From Methylomicrobium sp. wino1 (GTDB lineage: Bacteria; Pseudomonadota; Gammaproteobacteria; Methylococcales; Methylomonadaceae): 64,000 nucleotides of DNA. Below the pieces are notes generated by a model. That model saw nothing but the letters and a program-made list of their open reading frames with translations. It was not told the DNA's origin and did no database searches. The stretch covers positions 1,240,001 to 1,304,000 of the forward strand of contig NZ_CP024202.1 in assembly GCF_003932755.1 (NCBI RefSeq). Direction: 5' to 3'. Made by a program: the position numbers and the translations under genes. Position 1 is the first letter of the stretch; the number at the start of each line of letters is the position of its first letter. Shown here piece after piece: positions 34,531 through 45,600 of the stretch.

Positions 34531-34807
34531 CGACATGCGAAGGTAAAGTATGCATCGCGTACCCATTACGGGACAAATTATACCCATCGTAGATCAAAAT
34601 TCGGCACCGGGGCCCGTCAAAGGACGCCGTGAATACGTCCATGTAGGCTCTATGCCAGCATCCATGCTGGCAAAGCCTTTGTCAGGCACCCCGGTGCCTC
34701 CTTAGGCACTGCCGAAATTTGAAGTGCGAAAGGTATAGCCGGGATACCTTTGCAAAGGCTGCGCAGCATACCTTACAAAACTAACATCAAAAATTAGAGG
34801 AGTCATT
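34531..34807. other. Gap inside the atp operon holding a dispersed repeat
   Basis: 277 bp between subunit a and c genes. The repeat at 34592-34737 fills half of it. A short GGTATGC-type palindrome is at 34741-34778. An AGAGGAG ribosome site precedes atpE. This gap may carry a processing or stability signal, or a second promoter for the highly expressed c subunit. Confidence 0.5.
34592..34737. repeat. Dispersed ~150-165-bp repeat, copy 2, within the atp operon
   Basis: Same family as 16911-17074: starts GATCAAAATTCGGCACC, ends TGCCGAAATTTGAAGTGCG. It has GTCAAAGGACGCCGTGAATA, then GCATCCATGCTGG hairpin bases, and lacks the TCACCTAGCGTTAGGTGA hairpin of copy 1. Inverted ends should fold in the mRNA between atpB and atpE. 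Confidence 0.7.
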
Positions 34808-35089
34808 ATGGATATTATCGCTTACATTGCCGTCGCATCGATCATGACCGCTGGCATTACCATCTGCATTGGCAGTATTGGGCCAGCTTTGGGTGAAGGA
34901 AAAGCGGTTGCAGCCGCATTAACGGCATTGGCACAACAACCTGATGCTGCGGCAACAATTACCCGAACGCTGTTTGTTGGTCTGGCCATGGTCGAATCGA
35001 CCGCCATTTATTGTTTTGTCGTGTCGATGATTCTGGTCTTCGCCAATCCTTTTTGGAATTATGTGATAGCCCAGTCAGCGGGGCAGTAA
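34808..35089 (+). CDS. atpE: N-ATPase subunit c with Na+-binding signature
   Basis: 93 aa, two membrane helices. The ion site has E63 with S64, T65 and Y68 (MVESTAIY), the set that coordinates sodium in Na+ F-ATPases such as Ilyobacter. Helix 1 has a second carboxylate, E30 (GPALGEG), as seen in N-ATPase c subunits. The loop 'LAQQPDAA' is the F1-contact region. It makes the rotor ring. Strong ribosome site. Confidence 0.93.
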   Translation: MDIIAYIAVASIMTAGITICIGSIGPALGEGKAVAAALTALAQQPDAAATITRTLFVGLAMVESTAIYCFVVSMILVFANPFWNYVIAQSAGQ

Positions 35090-35093
35090 AGCC

Positions 35094-35894
35094 ATGCTAA
35101 TCGACTGGTTCACCGTTTTCGCTCAACTTGTCAACTTCTTGATTTTGATGGCTTTGTTGAAGCGCTTTCTTTATAAGCCCATCATGCAGGCGCTGACCGA
35201 TCGCGAAAACAAAATTGCCGGACAGCTGGAAGAAGCCCGAAAAATAAAGGCCTCTGCCGAACGAGAACGCATCGAATATGTCGACAAAATTGAACGTTTC
35301 GAGCGGCAGCGCGAGAGCCTTTTGAAACAGGTACATGATGATGCGGCACATGAGCGCGAAAAGCTGATCAAGGCGGCGAGAACCGAGTCCGATGAACTTC
35401 GTTCCGCCTGGCAACAAGCACTACAAAACGAGCAAAATCGCTTAAATCGGGAACTCATGCGAAATACCCGGGAGGAAGTTTTTGCCATAAGCCGCAAAAC
35501 GCTAGCCGATTTGGCTTCGGTGAGCCTGGAGCAGCGTATTTGCGAAGTCTTTCTCCAACGCTTGCACACGCTCGACGACTCCGATAAAAATCGGCTTAGC
35601 GATGCAATCCAATCGTCATCGGATACAATCCGGGTCCGTAGCGTTTTCGCTCTGATGCCGGAACAGAAAAACGCGATAAAACAAGTTGTCAGCGACGTAT
35701 TTAAAGTTAATGCCACGATTGAATTCGATGTCGATGCCGATCAAATCAGCGGCATCGAACTGAGTGCGAATGGACGGAAACTTTCCTGGAACATCGCAGA
35801 ATACCTGCAAGACTTTGAGAACAGCATAGGGCGGGCATTAACGGCTAAAACCGTATCTCAGAGCCATTCCGGAACCGATACTCATGTCGTCTGA
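35094..35894 (+). CDS. atpF: N-ATPase subunit b, long form with delta-like C-terminus
   Basis: 266 aa, longer than usual b subunits (about 156 aa). One N-terminal membrane helix, a long charged coiled coil (about residues 30-150), then a C-terminal domain (about 160-250) that resembles the delta subunit ('[19 protein letters not shown]', '[17 protein letters not shown]'). No separate atpH exists in the operon, as expected for N-ATPases where one protein does both jobs of the peripheral stalk. Its stop overlaps atpA by 11 bp. Confidence 0.88.
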   Translation: MLIDWFTVFAQLVNFLILMALLKRFLYKPIMQALTDRENKIAGQLEEARKIKASAERERIEYVDKIERFERQRESLLKQVHDDAAHEREKLIKAARTESDELRSAWQQALQNEQNRLNRELMRNTREEVFAISRKTLADLASVSLEQRICEVFLQRLHTLDDSDKNRLSDAIQSSSDTIRVRSVFALMPEQKNAIKQVVSDVFKVNATIEFDVDADQISGIELSANGRKLSWNIAEYLQDFENSIGRALTAKTVSQSHSGTDTHVV

Positions 35895-37407
35895 TCAGTT
35901 AGCAAGCGTTCTGGAGCGCTCCTTCGAGAACATCAAACAGGCTCGTGAAACCTTTAGCCCGCAAATGACCTTGCAAGAGGTGGGTACGATCACAACCGTG
36001 TCTACCGGCATCGCCAAAGTTTCCGGTTTGCCGGGCGTGGGTTTTGAAGAGTTGGTCAGGTTTCCGAACGATTTATACGGCATCGCCTTCAATGTCGAAG
36101 AGGACGAGACCGGCGTCGTGCTGCTCGGCGATTATTGGCATTTGCAGGCCGGCGATGAAGTCGAACGCACCGGCCGGGTGATGGACGTGCCGGTGGGCAC
36201 AGGACTCATTGGACGCGTGCTCGACCCGCTAGGTCATGCCATGGACGGAAAAGGACCTATCGATTTTAGCGAGCGCCGTCCCATCGAGCGCGAAGCGCCT
36301 GCGATCATGGACCGGTCTCCGGTAACCGTGCCGCTGCAAACCGGAATTAAAGTCATCGACGCATTGATCCCGATCGGTCGAGGTCAGCGCGAACTGATCC
36401 TGGGCGATCGGCAAATCGGCAAAACCTCCATTGCGATGAACACGATCCTTAATCAGCGCGATCAAAATGTTCTATGTGTTTATTGCGCGATCGGCCAACG
36501 GGCTTCGGCCGTGTCCCAAGTGATCGCCACCTTACAGGAAAAAGGCGCGATGGATTATACGGTGGTCGTGGTCACGGGCGGCCACCGCCCATCCGGTCTA
36601 GCCTATATCGCGCCTTATGCGGCGACCAGCATAGCCGAATATTTCATGGAACAAGGCCGTGACGTACTGATCGTTTATGACGACTTAACCAATCATGCCC
36701 GCGCTTACCGCGAGCTTTCATTATTGTTGCGCCGGCCGCCGGGACGCGAAGCTTTTCCCGGCGATATTTTTTATATTCATTCCCGATTATTGGAGCGCGC
36801 GACACATTTGCATGACGATCTCGGCGGCGGCTCATTGACCGCGCTGCCGATCATTGAAACCGAAGCTCAGAATCTGTCCGCCTATATTCCGACCAATCTG
36901 ATTTCGATTACCGACGGGCAGATTTATTTGTCGCCGGCCTTGTTCGAATTAGGCGTGTTGCCGGCCGTCGATGTGGGCAAATCGGTATCGCGGGTGGGCG
37001 GCAAGGCACAGCGCCCCGCCTACCGTTCCGTTGCGGGCGACCTGAAGCTGGCTTATGCGCAATTCGAAGAATTGGAAACTTTTGCCCGTTTCGGCACCCG
37101 TCTTGATGAACATACCCGCAAGACGATCGAACACGGTCGCCGTATCCGCACCTGCCTTAAACAGCCGGAATTCGAAACGTTTTCGGTAGCCGAACAAATA
37201 GCGGTTTTATTGGCATTGACACAAGGCTTGTTCGATACCGTACCGCTGGACCGAATGCCCGAGGCGGAGCTCGCGGTTCGCGATGCGGCACGGGAGCTGC
37301 CCGAAGCGCTACGACAAAAACTGTTGTCGGATGAATCATTAAGCGATTCGAACCGCGCCGCTATCGTCGAACTCGCCGGCAAGGTACTGGCGCCGATGCA
37401 AACATGA
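35884..37407 (+). CDS. atpA: N-ATPase subunit alpha
   Basis: 507 aa, non-catalytic alpha subunit. P-loop at residues 174-181 (GDRQIGKT), followed by '[14 protein letters not shown]' and '[29 protein letters not shown]', all family-standard. The '[11 protein letters not shown]' and '[12 protein letters not shown]' motifs carry the Arg finger region. It overlaps atpF by 11 bp and the next gene by 4 bp. Confidence 0.93.
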   Translation: MSSDQLASVLERSFENIKQARETFSPQMTLQEVGTITTVSTGIAKVSGLPGVGFEELVRFPNDLYGIAFNVEEDETGVVLLGDYWHLQAGDEVERTGRVMDVPVGTGLIGRVLDPLGHAMDGKGPIDFSERRPIEREAPAIMDRSPVTVPLQTGIKVIDALIPIGRGQRELILGDRQIGKTSIAMNTILNQRDQNVLCVYCAIGQRASAVSQVIATLQEKGAMDYTVVVVTGGHRPSGLAYIAPYAATSIAEYFMEQGRDVLIVYDDLTNHARAYRELSLLLRRPPGREAFPGDIFYIHSRLLERATHLHDDLGGGSLTALPIIETEAQNLSAYIPTNLISITDGQIYLSPALFELGVLPAVDVGKSVSRVGGKAQRPAYRSVAGDLKLAYAQFEELETFARFGTRLDEHTRKTIEHGRRIRTCLKQPEFETFSVAEQIAVLLALTQGLFDTVPLDRMPEAELAVRDAARELPEALRQKLLSDESLSDSNRAAIVELAGKVLAPMQT

Positions 37408-38309
37408 CCGATACACCGAACGAGTTGCGCCGTAAAATCGAAGGCGCGGGCGATTTAAAAGGTGTCGTGCGGACCATGAAAGCGCTGGCCGCTTCCAGCA
37501 TCGTTCAATACGAAGAAGCCGTACGTTCCTTGGAGGATTACGCCCGCACCGTCGAACTGGCGTTGACGGCGAGCCTAAAGCCGATGGGCGTAGGCGCCTA
37601 TGGCGAAACCGCGCGACGCAAAGCTGCAGATCGTATCGGCGTGATCGTTTTAGGCACCGATCAAGGCTTGGTCGGACAATTCAATGACGTTTTGGTCGAA
37701 TTCGCGATCAAGCAATTACAAGAACTGGCAGGCGAGCAAATCATCTGGACCGTTGGCGAACGTATTCACGGGCATCTGCTCGACTCCGGATTAGCGGTAA
37801 GCGGAGTGTTTGCGACGCCCAATTCGGTGGCGGCCATTACACCGTTGATCGGCCAACTGTTAATCGAAACCGAAACCCGGCAACTGAGCCATGAAAGTTC
37901 GCTTTATCTTTTCCATAACCGGCCTAAATCGGAGGTCGGAGCCGTCTATGAGCCGGTCTGTCTGCGTTTGTTGCCGCTGGACTCCGCGTGGCGGCTCAAG
38001 TTTGTCAAGGCGGCTTGGCCAACCGATAATCTACCGGAGACTGTCGGCGATTACGATGGGACGCTGAGAGCCCTGATCCGGGAGTATCTCTTCGTTTCGA
38101 TGTACAGAGCCTGCGCCGAGTCGCTCGCCGGCGAAAACGCCAGTCGTCTGGCGGCGATGCAGCGGGCCGAAAAGAATATCGACGAACTGTTGGATGAACT
38201 CAGCCGAACCTTCAATCAGACACGCCAGAGAAGTATCGACGAGGAATTGTTCGATGTCATTTCCGGTTATGAATCGATGTCTAAAAAAGCCGATTCGGGC
38301 AAAAGGTAA
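37404..38309 (+). CDS. atpG: N-ATPase subunit gamma
   Basis: 301 aa, the rotating central shaft. N-terminal helix '[27 protein letters not shown]' and C-terminal helix '[45 protein letters not shown]' are both family-standard; '[12 protein letters not shown]' marks the Rossmann-like middle. Starts within the atpA stop (ATGA). Last gene of the operon; the MITE follows 35 bp later. Confidence 0.88.
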   Translation: MTDTPNELRRKIEGAGDLKGVVRTMKALAASSIVQYEEAVRSLEDYARTVELALTASLKPMGVGAYGETARRKAADRIGVIVLGTDQGLVGQFNDVLVEFAIKQLQELAGEQIIWTVGERIHGHLLDSGLAVSGVFATPNSVAAITPLIGQLLIETETRQLSHESSLYLFHNRPKSEVGAVYEPVCLRLLPLDSAWRLKFVKAAWPTDNLPETVGDYDGTLRALIREYLFVSMYRACAESLAGENASRLAAMQRAEKNIDELLDELSRTFNQTRQRSIDEELFDVISGYESMSKKADSGKR

Positions 38310-38343
38310 GGTACGAACAACATACCTGTCAAAAACTTGCCTA

Positions 38344-38544
38344 TTAACCTAAAAAGAGCAGTTGGCATGTGTTGTAGACCGTTCGTGCTGAGCCAAGTCG
38401 AAGCATGAAGGGTCTACAACACTTTCACCAGCTTGGCGAAGCCAAAAACTACCGTTCACACTTCGACAGGACTCTTCTGATCGTAGCCGAAGGGCTCAAG
38501 GCGAACGGTAGTTTGCGGTTCTCAACTGCTCTTTTTAGGATTAA
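38344..38544. mobile_element. Intact 201-bp MITE
   Basis: Ends are near-perfect inverted repeats of about 21 bp (TTAACCTAAAAAGAGCAG and its complement), differing by one inserted base. Inside are two further stems: TTGTAGACC with GGTCTACAA, and AAACTACCGTTC with GAACGGTAGTTT. It codes for nothing. Sequences TTAA at both outer ends suggest a TTAA or TA duplication. The same family is split at 5186-6147 and partial at 56448-56508. It separates the atp operon from the potassium-uptake genes. Confidence 0.78.
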
Positions 38545-38592
38545 TCGATACTATAAAATGATACGTGTTCTCTCCGGAGGAGCATTTTCGAC

Positions 38593-40059
38593 ATGAGTCT
38601 TTCCGATGTTTCCCGCGCCTTGGCTCAACCCGTGCGTTACCGGGTCTTGGCCCTTTATCTGTCACGCATCGGACTGGTTGTCATCATGTTGAGGCTGATT
38701 CCGGTCTTGGTGTCCTGGATAAACGGCGAATGGCTATTCACGATACATCAGTTGCTGGCCTTGGCCGTACTTTCCGCGATCTGTCTGCCTTTGGCCCGGT
38801 TACGGCCGCCCGAAGACATCAAGCGCAATGAAGTGATGGTCATTTCGGCGCTGTCTTTCGTCCTGGCCGCGGCACTGGAGGCGATACCTTTCGCCGGCAC
38901 CGGTTTGAGCGGCATCGACGCCTTCTTCGAAGCGGTATCGGGCGTCACGACGACCGGCTTGAGCACGATGAGAGGATTACAGGAACATTCGACCGGTGTT
39001 CTGTTCGCGCGTTCCTGGATGCAATGGTATGGCGGACTGGGTGTCGTGGCCTTTTCGGTTGCGTTGTTATTTTTGGATAGAGGCATTGCCTCCCGCCGTT
39101 TGGCGATGGGCGAAATCAACGATAGCCGCGATTTTCTGGGCAATGCACACAGTCATTCGATCAATTTATTGGTCATTTATTGTGCGCTGACGCTGTTTGC
39201 AATCGGTGTGTTATTGATAGCCGGCGCCTCCCCGTTGAGCGCCGTCACACATGCTTTGAGCGGCGTATCGACCGGCGGCTTCTCGATTTACGACTCCAGC
39301 CTCGCCGCGATAGACGCCTGGCCGGTCCAGTTTTTAATGATGTTGTGCGGTTTGGCGGGAGCTGTTTCGTTGCCTTTTTATTATCGTCTCTATCGAACCG
39401 GTATCAAAGAATTGTCATACAATCCGGAAATTCTGGCATTGCCGGTCATATTGCTTGCGATAATAGGCTTGTTGTTTTCGAGTTTGGATTCGAGCAGCGC
39501 CGATGTCTTATCCAAGCTGAAAATAGCCGTGATCATGGGGCTTTCGGCGCAAACGACGACAGGATTCGCAAATGTTGATGTTGCATCATTGGATGATACC
39601 GCTAAACTGAGCCTTATTCTTTCTATGCTGGTCGGCGGCTCGATAGGTTCGACCGCGGGTGGTATCAAGATTCTCAGATTCTTGATCGTACTGCGTTTGC
39701 TGCAGTTTATTATCGAGCGCACGGCTCTGCCGGCTCATGCCGTATTGGAGCGGCAATTGAGCGGCGACAAGCTGGAATCGGACGAGATCGAAAGAGTCTT
39801 GCTGCTGATTTTGATATTCGTCGGCACGGTGGTATGTTCGTGGCTGCCGTTTCTGATGGCGGGTTACGATCCGATGGATGCCTTGTTTGAAGTGGTCTCG
39901 GCGTGTTCGACGACAGGCTTGTCGGCCGGCATTACCGGAAGCGGTCTGGAACCGTGGCTGAAAGCGGTATTGATTGCCGACATGTTGCTGGGACGGGTTG
40001 AGTTCATCGCTATTTTAGTGTTCTTTTATCCTCGAACCTGGATCAAAATTAGGAGTTAA
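38593..40059 (+). CDS. TrkH/KtrB-family potassium-translocating subunit
   Basis: 488 aa, about ten membrane helices arranged as four M-P-M repeats. The four selectivity loops are visible: GVTTTGLSTM, GVSTGGFSIY, QTTTGFAN and CSTTGLSAG. This is the potassium path of Trk/Ktr systems in the inner membrane. The partner gene follows 2 bp later and is a single-RCK protein, which is the KtrA pattern, so a KtrAB-like complex is likely; KtrAB uptake is often Na+-dependent, which would fit the Na+ ATPase next door. Confidence 0.88.
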   Translation: MSLSDVSRALAQPVRYRVLALYLSRIGLVVIMLRLIPVLVSWINGEWLFTIHQLLALAVLSAICLPLARLRPPEDIKRNEVMVISALSFVLAAALEAIPFAGTGLSGIDAFFEAVSGVTTTGLSTMRGLQEHSTGVLFARSWMQWYGGLGVVAFSVALLFLDRGIASRRLAMGEINDSRDFLGNAHSHSINLLVIYCALTLFAIGVLLIAGASPLSAVTHALSGVSTGGFSIYDSSLAAIDAWPVQFLMMLCGLAGAVSLPFYYRLYRTGIKELSYNPEILALPVILLAIIGLLFSSLDSSSADVLSKLKIAVIMGLSAQTTTGFANVDVASLDDTAKLSLILSMLVGGSIGSTAGGIKILRFLIVLRLLQFIIERTALPAHAVLERQLSGDKLESDEIERVLLLILIFVGTVVCSWLPFLMAGYDPMDALFEVVSACSTTGLSAGITGSGLEPWLKAVLIADMLLGRVEFIAILVFFYPRTWIKIRS

Positions 40060-40061
40060 AC

Positions 40062-40718
40062 TTGAAAGTCGTATTCATCGGCGCGTCGTCGTTGGCGATC
40101 GCAACAGCCGAACGTTTATTGAAGGAAGGTCACGAAGTCATCATCATCGATAATGATAAGACCGTGATCGATGAATTAATGGAACGCCTCGATTGCGTTT
40201 TCATACATGGTAACGGCAGCAAACCGGCGATTCTGAAGGAAACCGATCCGGCATCGATCGATGTACTGTTTAGCTTGACCAAGAGCGACGAAGCCAACAT
40301 CATCGCGAGCCTCGTGGCGCGTTCGCTCGGCGTTAAACGCGTCATTACCCGAATTGAAGATCACGAATTCGAACATATCTGCGTCGAACTGGGTTTGAAC
40401 GACACGATCGTACCGACCCTAACCAATGCCCGTTATTTGGCGAATATCGCCGCGGGCAGGAATATTCTGGAGCTATCCGCGGCGATCCGCGGCAATGTCA
40501 GGCTGTTCAGTTTCATCGCCGACGAAGCCGAGGTAGGCCCTATCGACGACCTCGACTTACCGAAGCACACACGAGCGATCTTCTTTTACCGGGATAATAG
40601 ATACCATACCGCCGACCGCGATACCGAACTCAAACAAGGCGATGAAGTCGTGCTGGTAACAACGTCCGGCGAATATGAGCAATTACATGACAAATGGTCA
40701 AACGGCAAGGCGAGGTAG
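40062..40718 (+). CDS. TrkA/KtrA-like RCK regulatory protein
   Basis: 218 aa with a TTG start at 40062, backed by a perfect AGGAG site 7 bases upstream; there is no ATG that fits better. RCK_N Rossmann domain (about residues 1-125) with 'IIDNDKTVIDEL' after the first strand, and a C-terminal RCK_C domain (about 135-212). E. coli TrkA is two such units in tandem (458 aa), so a single unit is KtrA-like and should form an octameric ring gating the TrkH/KtrB channel in response to nucleotides. Confidence 0.87.
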   Translation: MKVVFIGASSLAIATAERLLKEGHEVIIIDNDKTVIDELMERLDCVFIHGNGSKPAILKETDPASIDVLFSLTKSDEANIIASLVARSLGVKRVITRIEDHEFEHICVELGLNDTIVPTLTNARYLANIAAGRNILELSAAIRGNVRLFSFIADEAEVGPIDDLDLPKHTRAIFFYRDNRYHTADRDTELKQGDEVVLVTTSGEYEQLHDKWSNGKAR

Positions 40719-40890
40719 GCTGTGGTTGCCGGTTCGCTTTTCTTCGCTTATGGTTTCTTGTCGGGTTTAAAACGGCGACAACAAAAACCGCCGCGATTCA
40801 TCATTGCCGGTTTCCGTTTCATGACAAATAGAGTAACCGGCTTTTACCATTCTGCGATCGACCATCGCCTTATTTCCGAGGAGGACAAAA

Positions 40891-41304
40891 ATGAAATTAA
40901 CGAAACCGCTTTCACTCTTAATGATATTGGCCGCATTGAGTTCGGCCGCAGGCGCCAAGGAACAAGCAACCGATTCCGCTGAACAACGCAAGGCCCATCA
41001 CGTCGTGATCATCTGGCTGAAACAACACGGCGACGAAAACGCGCGCCTTCAATACATCGAGGGCACCAAACGCCTGGCCAAGCTGCCCGGAGTGCTTGCC
41101 TACAACATCGGCACGCCTACCGCCGTCAAACGCAAACACGCCAGCCATTCGCTTGACGATTCCTACGACATAGCCATTTCGAGCACATTCGAGAACCAGC
41201 AAGCACTGGAAAATTATTTGAATCACCCGGTCCATGATCAAGTCCTCAAAGAAGTCCTGAAACCCTTGGTCGAAAAATACAAGGCCTACGATTTCATCGA
41301 ATGA
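40891..41304 (+). CDS. Secreted Dabb (A/B-barrel) domain protein
   Basis: 137 aa. A signal peptide (MKLTKPLSLLMILAALSSAAGA) is followed by a Dabb domain: 'AHHVVIIWLKQHGDENA' starts it, and 'YDIAISSTFENQQALENYLNHPVHDQV' and 'YDFIE' end it. The His in 'HHVV' and the 'HPVHD' motif are typical. A strong GAGGAGG site precedes the ATG. Dabb proteins have varied enzymatic or stress roles; a periplasmic one is of unknown function. Confidence 0.82.
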   Translation: MKLTKPLSLLMILAALSSAAGAKEQATDSAEQRKAHHVVIIWLKQHGDENARLQYIEGTKRLAKLPGVLAYNIGTPTAVKRKHASHSLDDSYDIAISSTFENQQALENYLNHPVHDQVLKEVLKPLVEKYKAYDFIE

Positions 41305-41366
41305 TCATGAGCCACGATTAGTGGCGGAATTCAAATTTTGGAACAAGCATAAATATACCGGCTACT

Positions 41367-41498
41367 CACTTAACGCGGGACAGTTTAAGGTTAATCCGTT
41401 CGTGGTGAGCCTGTCGAACCATGGGCGGATTAATCGTCCACCCTTCGACAGGCTCAGGGCGAACGGTTAATCCTTAGTGAATTATTCCGCCTTAAGTG
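41367..41498. repeat. Palindromic repeat, 132 bp
   Basis: Outer ends CACTTAA and CTTAAGTG, inner stem TTAATCCGTTCG facing CGAACGGTTAATCC, plus GAGCCTGTCGAA facing TTCGACAGGCTC. Shares the CGTTCG..GAGC module with the MITE and the hairpin at 28282. Confidence 0.65.
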
Positions 41499-41719
41499 GG
41501 AAGCCAATACACCTTATCGAGCGCTAGATTGTCCCATCGCCCGGCAAATCTATTGTTGATTGAGCGTTAGCGGCTTCCCCGCACCTAATGCTGTTACCCA
41601 AGCTGGAGCTCTCGCCGTTATACACAAGTATCGGTAAACTTGCTAAACAGAGGTCATCGTAGACCTGGAAACGGTGCTGTTTGATAAATCTGCGGATATT
41701 GAACATCAGTGGCTTCGAA

Positions 41720-41787
41720 ATCGCGACGAAGGCGTCGCTCCCACAAGGGGGGCGGATGCTCTGTGGGAGCGATCCCCTGATCGCGAT
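41720..41787. repeat. REP-type hairpin (TCGCTCCCACA)
   Basis: Arms GTCGCTCCCACA and TGTGGGAGCGA, with outer ATCGCGA and TCGCGAT. A common proteobacterial REP type; no gene. Confidence 0.65.
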
Positions 41788-41924
41788 CTCGAGGTCGAAA
41801 GTGTTAAGTAACAATAAATGGTATCGAAGACTCATTAGCTAAGATTGCAAAACGGTAATTTTTGACTTATGTATAACGATGAGAGCTGGAGCTTGGGAAA
41901 GAGCGGGATGCGGGTTGGTCGTTT

Positions 41925-42019
41925 TTTCCTCGTTCCCACCGCTCCAGCGTGGGAATGCATACCGATCTTGCCTCGGCAACCAAGGTATGGGTTGCCACGG
42001 AGGACCGTGGGAACCAGAA
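41925..42019. repeat. Dispersed repeat (GTTCCCACCGCTCCAGCG type), copy 2
   Basis: Matches 31057-31151 in the same direction. Both have a TTTCCTCGTTCCCACC start and a GGACCGTGGGAACCAG end. Confidence 0.72.
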
Positions 42020-42059
42020 AAAGTCAACAGCATTGAGATCGCCCCTCATCCTGTTCACC

Positions 42060-42524
42060 CTATGCCGTCTGGTGAAACATGCCGTGCGGCGCGTTGTCGA
42101 ACAGCGCATTGCATCCGGCTTCCAATAGTCCGCCGACGACACGGCTGTTTCGAAACGGTGTTTTTGCGGCGACTTCCTCGGCGCGGATTTCGATCTGCCA
42201 CCACCCTCGGCTTCGCAGATACGGAATCGACGTGCCGTAATAAACCGTACCGATCCCCGCCCATTCGATCGCACTTTGGCACATCGGACACGGCTCGGCC
42301 GTCGTGTAAAGATCGAATTCGCTCCAATCCGCCGAAAGATGCTTCTCGGCGCAGCGGTTGATCGCATCGATTTCGCCGTGCCAAGTCGGATTCAGCGCCG
42401 ACCGGTTATGGCCTTCGGCGACGATCTCGCCGGTCGCCCGCCGCACGATCACCGCCCCGAAAGGAAACTCGGGAACCAGCAAAGCCAGTTCGATCGCTCG
42501 GCGCATGTAATCTTCATGAGTCAT
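42060..42524 (-). CDS. CMP/dCMP-type nucleoside or base deaminase (guanine-deaminase-like)
   Basis: 154 aa from the ATG at 42524, where AGG is 8 bases away; an ATG two codons earlier is too near its AGG, and the longer frame is unlikely. Zinc-site motifs: HGEIDAI (His and catalytic Glu) and EPCPMC (two Cys). Length and the C-terminal extension fit B. subtilis-type guanine deaminase more than TadA. It would deaminate guanine or a related base in the cytosol. The substrate is inferred, not shown. Confidence 0.8.
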   Translation of the reverse strand: MTHEDYMRRAIELALLVPEFPFGAVIVRRATGEIVAEGHNRSALNPTWHGEIDAINRCAEKHLSADWSEFDLYTTAEPCPMCQSAIEWAGIGTVYYGTSIPYLRSRGWWQIEIRAEEVAAKTPFRNSRVVGGLLEAGCNALFDNAPHGMFHQTA

Positions 42525-42623
42525 CGACATACCTCGTAAAAGGGAGAAGGCATTGAAGGGCCGAAATTTGAAGTACGTTAAGTATATAACCTCTCTCGCA
42601 CTAGCACTCTCACCATTCACTGC

Positions 42624-45600
42624 TTACTGCTTACCATTCTCTTCCCGATGGCCTGAATCCAACGGCGATTCCAGCTTGACGATATCCCTTTTCCATAGCC
42701 CGTTCGACGAGAAACAAGTCCAACCCCATTTCAGCCAGTTCAATAATGCAACTGCAAGCCAGAGCGACCAGGCTAGCATCAGCAGGCGGTAGACCATCAG
42801 CGGAACCGATACGACGGTTGCGGTCGGCAGTAACTCGGCACTTCTGTCCTGGTACCAATTCAGACGGTAGGCGCTTGATTGGTTACCGGTAATCTGCATG
42901 TCCGGCGAGCCTAGGAGCCCTTGTTCGACGGCCCAGAATAACAACATCAACGACAACAACGTCAAAAGCCCGAGACCGACTTGCGCGGCATTGAAAGTCT
43001 TGGTCGATTGCGCCGGCCGTTCTTTGCGAAGCCCCAATGCAATCAGCCAGAGCACAACGATCAGTGCCGATAACACCGGTATTTGACTCAAGCCGATCAA
43101 CAGCAACAGCCAGTGCCGAGTTTTCAGCGGCGTCAATGTGACTTTGCCAAGGCCGAAAGAGACGATCACGATCACTACCAGCATGCCCCAGATCAACACC
43201 GCCGGCCCGAAACGAGGCCCCATCGTCATCAGAACCCAACGGTCCTCGCCTAATGTGAGATGCAGATTACTGTTGACGCTCGGCAAGGCCAGATCGACTT
43301 GCGGCGACTCGAGTACGCTCGACATCGGCACCGACTCCTGCCAGTTCAAGACGACTTGCTGTTTGCCAGGATCGATAGGCAACACGACATCGCGGTCTTT
43401 TTGCCGAATCGGACGAGATTGGCCGTTGATTGTGACTGCCTCCAATATGGCCTGTTCGGGGAGTTGAATCGTATGTTGCACGGCGAGCGAGCTATCCAAA
43501 GCAAGCTCCAGTTGCGCATTACGGCTGCGGCTTCCCGGAGTCAAATTCAAGCGGCTGCTTTCAATCGTCAGCGTTTGGCCTGGTGCAGGTTCAGGGCGGC
43601 TTACCGTTAGCACGACCTGCTCACCGGGCCAAGGCCGCCATTCGGGCAACCAGTAGCCGCGCTTGTCCTGATGCATCATCGCGATGCCTGCCGTTTCGAT
43701 ATGCCAAACCGGACTGACATCGGCGCGCCAGATTTCGATCCATTGATCGGTTGACGAGGCGGTCAATTCGATACGATCCGATATTTTAAGCACCGACTCC
43801 CAGTGCATGACGTTTTGCGTTGCGCTCATATTGACCAAGGCGCTGCCCTTTTCGACACGCACTCCGCCGGTAATCACCGATTCTCCGTCAAGCAGCGGCA
43901 CGGACAAGACGATTGAAGAGCCGGATGGCGAAACTCTGACGATACGGGTTTCGACTCGCCAATCCAAGCCCAATTGTAAAGTCCGTTCAATTCTGACGAA
44001 CGGCGGCAAGATGCCCGGATCGAATGCGGCTTTTTCCGTTACGACTTCGGTTTGCGCTATTCGGGAAAACTGGAGTTGATCGTCGGTCAAGCCGTTTTCA
44101 TGAACGCCGAAAACCTGCCAATCGCTGACTACCAATTCTGCCCGCTTCGGTTTCAAAGTCAACGGTATGGTAAATTTTGCCAATGGAGGCGCCGCGCCTT
44201 TCATCACGACCCGATGCAAACCGGCGTCAAGAGCGAGCCATAAGCCGTTATTGAAGCTGTACAGCGCTTTTGCCGGTTCGCCGTCAATGCTGACCGTGTT
44301 CGGATACCAATGCTCGTAATGTCCCGGTAACGGCACGGCGACCTTGTCCCGAGTATGAATTTCCAAATCGATCGTCAATTCCTGGTCGGAAATCGTAAGT
44401 CTCATCAGCGAAATACCGGCGCAATTCGGCACGCAATCAGGCGCTTTCCGAAGCCGGTTTTTCAATTCGTCCAGTAATACAGGGTCGGGAAACGCTGCTT
44501 GCACCGGGGGGCTTGGCATCATCAATAGTGGCAGACCCATTAGTATTAACAAACGTGCTGCCGAACGATTGAATTTGAAGCGTTTCGGTAGGCGTTCGAG
44601 CATCGCGATCGCTAAGAAGGCAATCAAGCCGACTCTCAGAAAATTCAGCAGCATTGTCACGAACGGCGGCAGATACCATAAGCTGATTTGCTGGTCAGGG
44701 GCTACCGAACCGTTCCAGCTCAAATTGATTTTTTGCCATTGCCATTGCGGCAAACCGGGGCCGGTTTGGATTTTTGCATTCGGATCGGTACGTTCGGAAA
44801 GCCGCTTTTGCGGTGCGGCAGAAGGCACGGCTTGCGCGACGATGCCGGCGGCGCTTCGCGCCTTTTTACGCACCGCATCCAGCGACGGTGCTTCCATCAT
44901 CATCAATTCATCCGCCGTTTCGGGTATTGCGCCGGCAACGGGACGCTCGTAACGAGGGCCTTGAATCGGTTGCCACGGCTTTTCCAATTGCGGATAGAGT
45001 CCGATGCGGACCTGATCGACCATGAACGGTATCGCAATCAACACCAATACGGCCCAGGCAGCATTACGGTAAGCACCGACTACGCTTCGGAACTTGCCTT
45101 CCGGCAAGACTTTCAATAAGGCCGCCGCCGCCAGGATATTGAGCCATACCCATTGCGGCGCTCCGGGTTCATGCCAGATCAATACCAAGGTCAGCAAAGT
45201 CAGTCCGCCATGATAGATATTCCAAAGGCGCAGTGCAGCGAGTGAGGCGATCAGCACTAAAAACAAATCGAGTAAAGTCCAATGCGACAACCATGAATCC
45301 GGCACATTATCGACACCGCCGGCGGCAAGTAAGCGCCAGCCGGGCGGCAGATTTAATTCTGCACGAACTTGATGAAAGGATTGTGCCCAGCCGACTGCGT
45401 TCAAAGTTCCACGCGAGCCGGAGATTCGGCTATCGGCATCCAATCGAATCGCGCCTTTTCTGACTTCGACGCCTCGGCTTTGTCCGTCGTGCGCGCGCGT
45501 GATCAATTGATTCGCGCCGTCTAGGCTAACGCGCCCGAGTTCGATGCCGGGCTGTGCGTCGAGTCGCCATCCTTTCGATAGGGTTCCGGTGATTTTATCG

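Larger units (their letters stand above)
41305..42059. other. 755-bp intergenic region with three repeats
   Basis: No gene seen. It is filled by the repeats at 41367-41498, 41720-41787 and 41925-42019. Confidence 0.6.

Noticed and set aside
40722-40982. 86-aa ORF between the RCK gene and the Dabb gene
   Set aside because: Overlaps the Dabb gene's signal peptide in another frame; no ribosome site.
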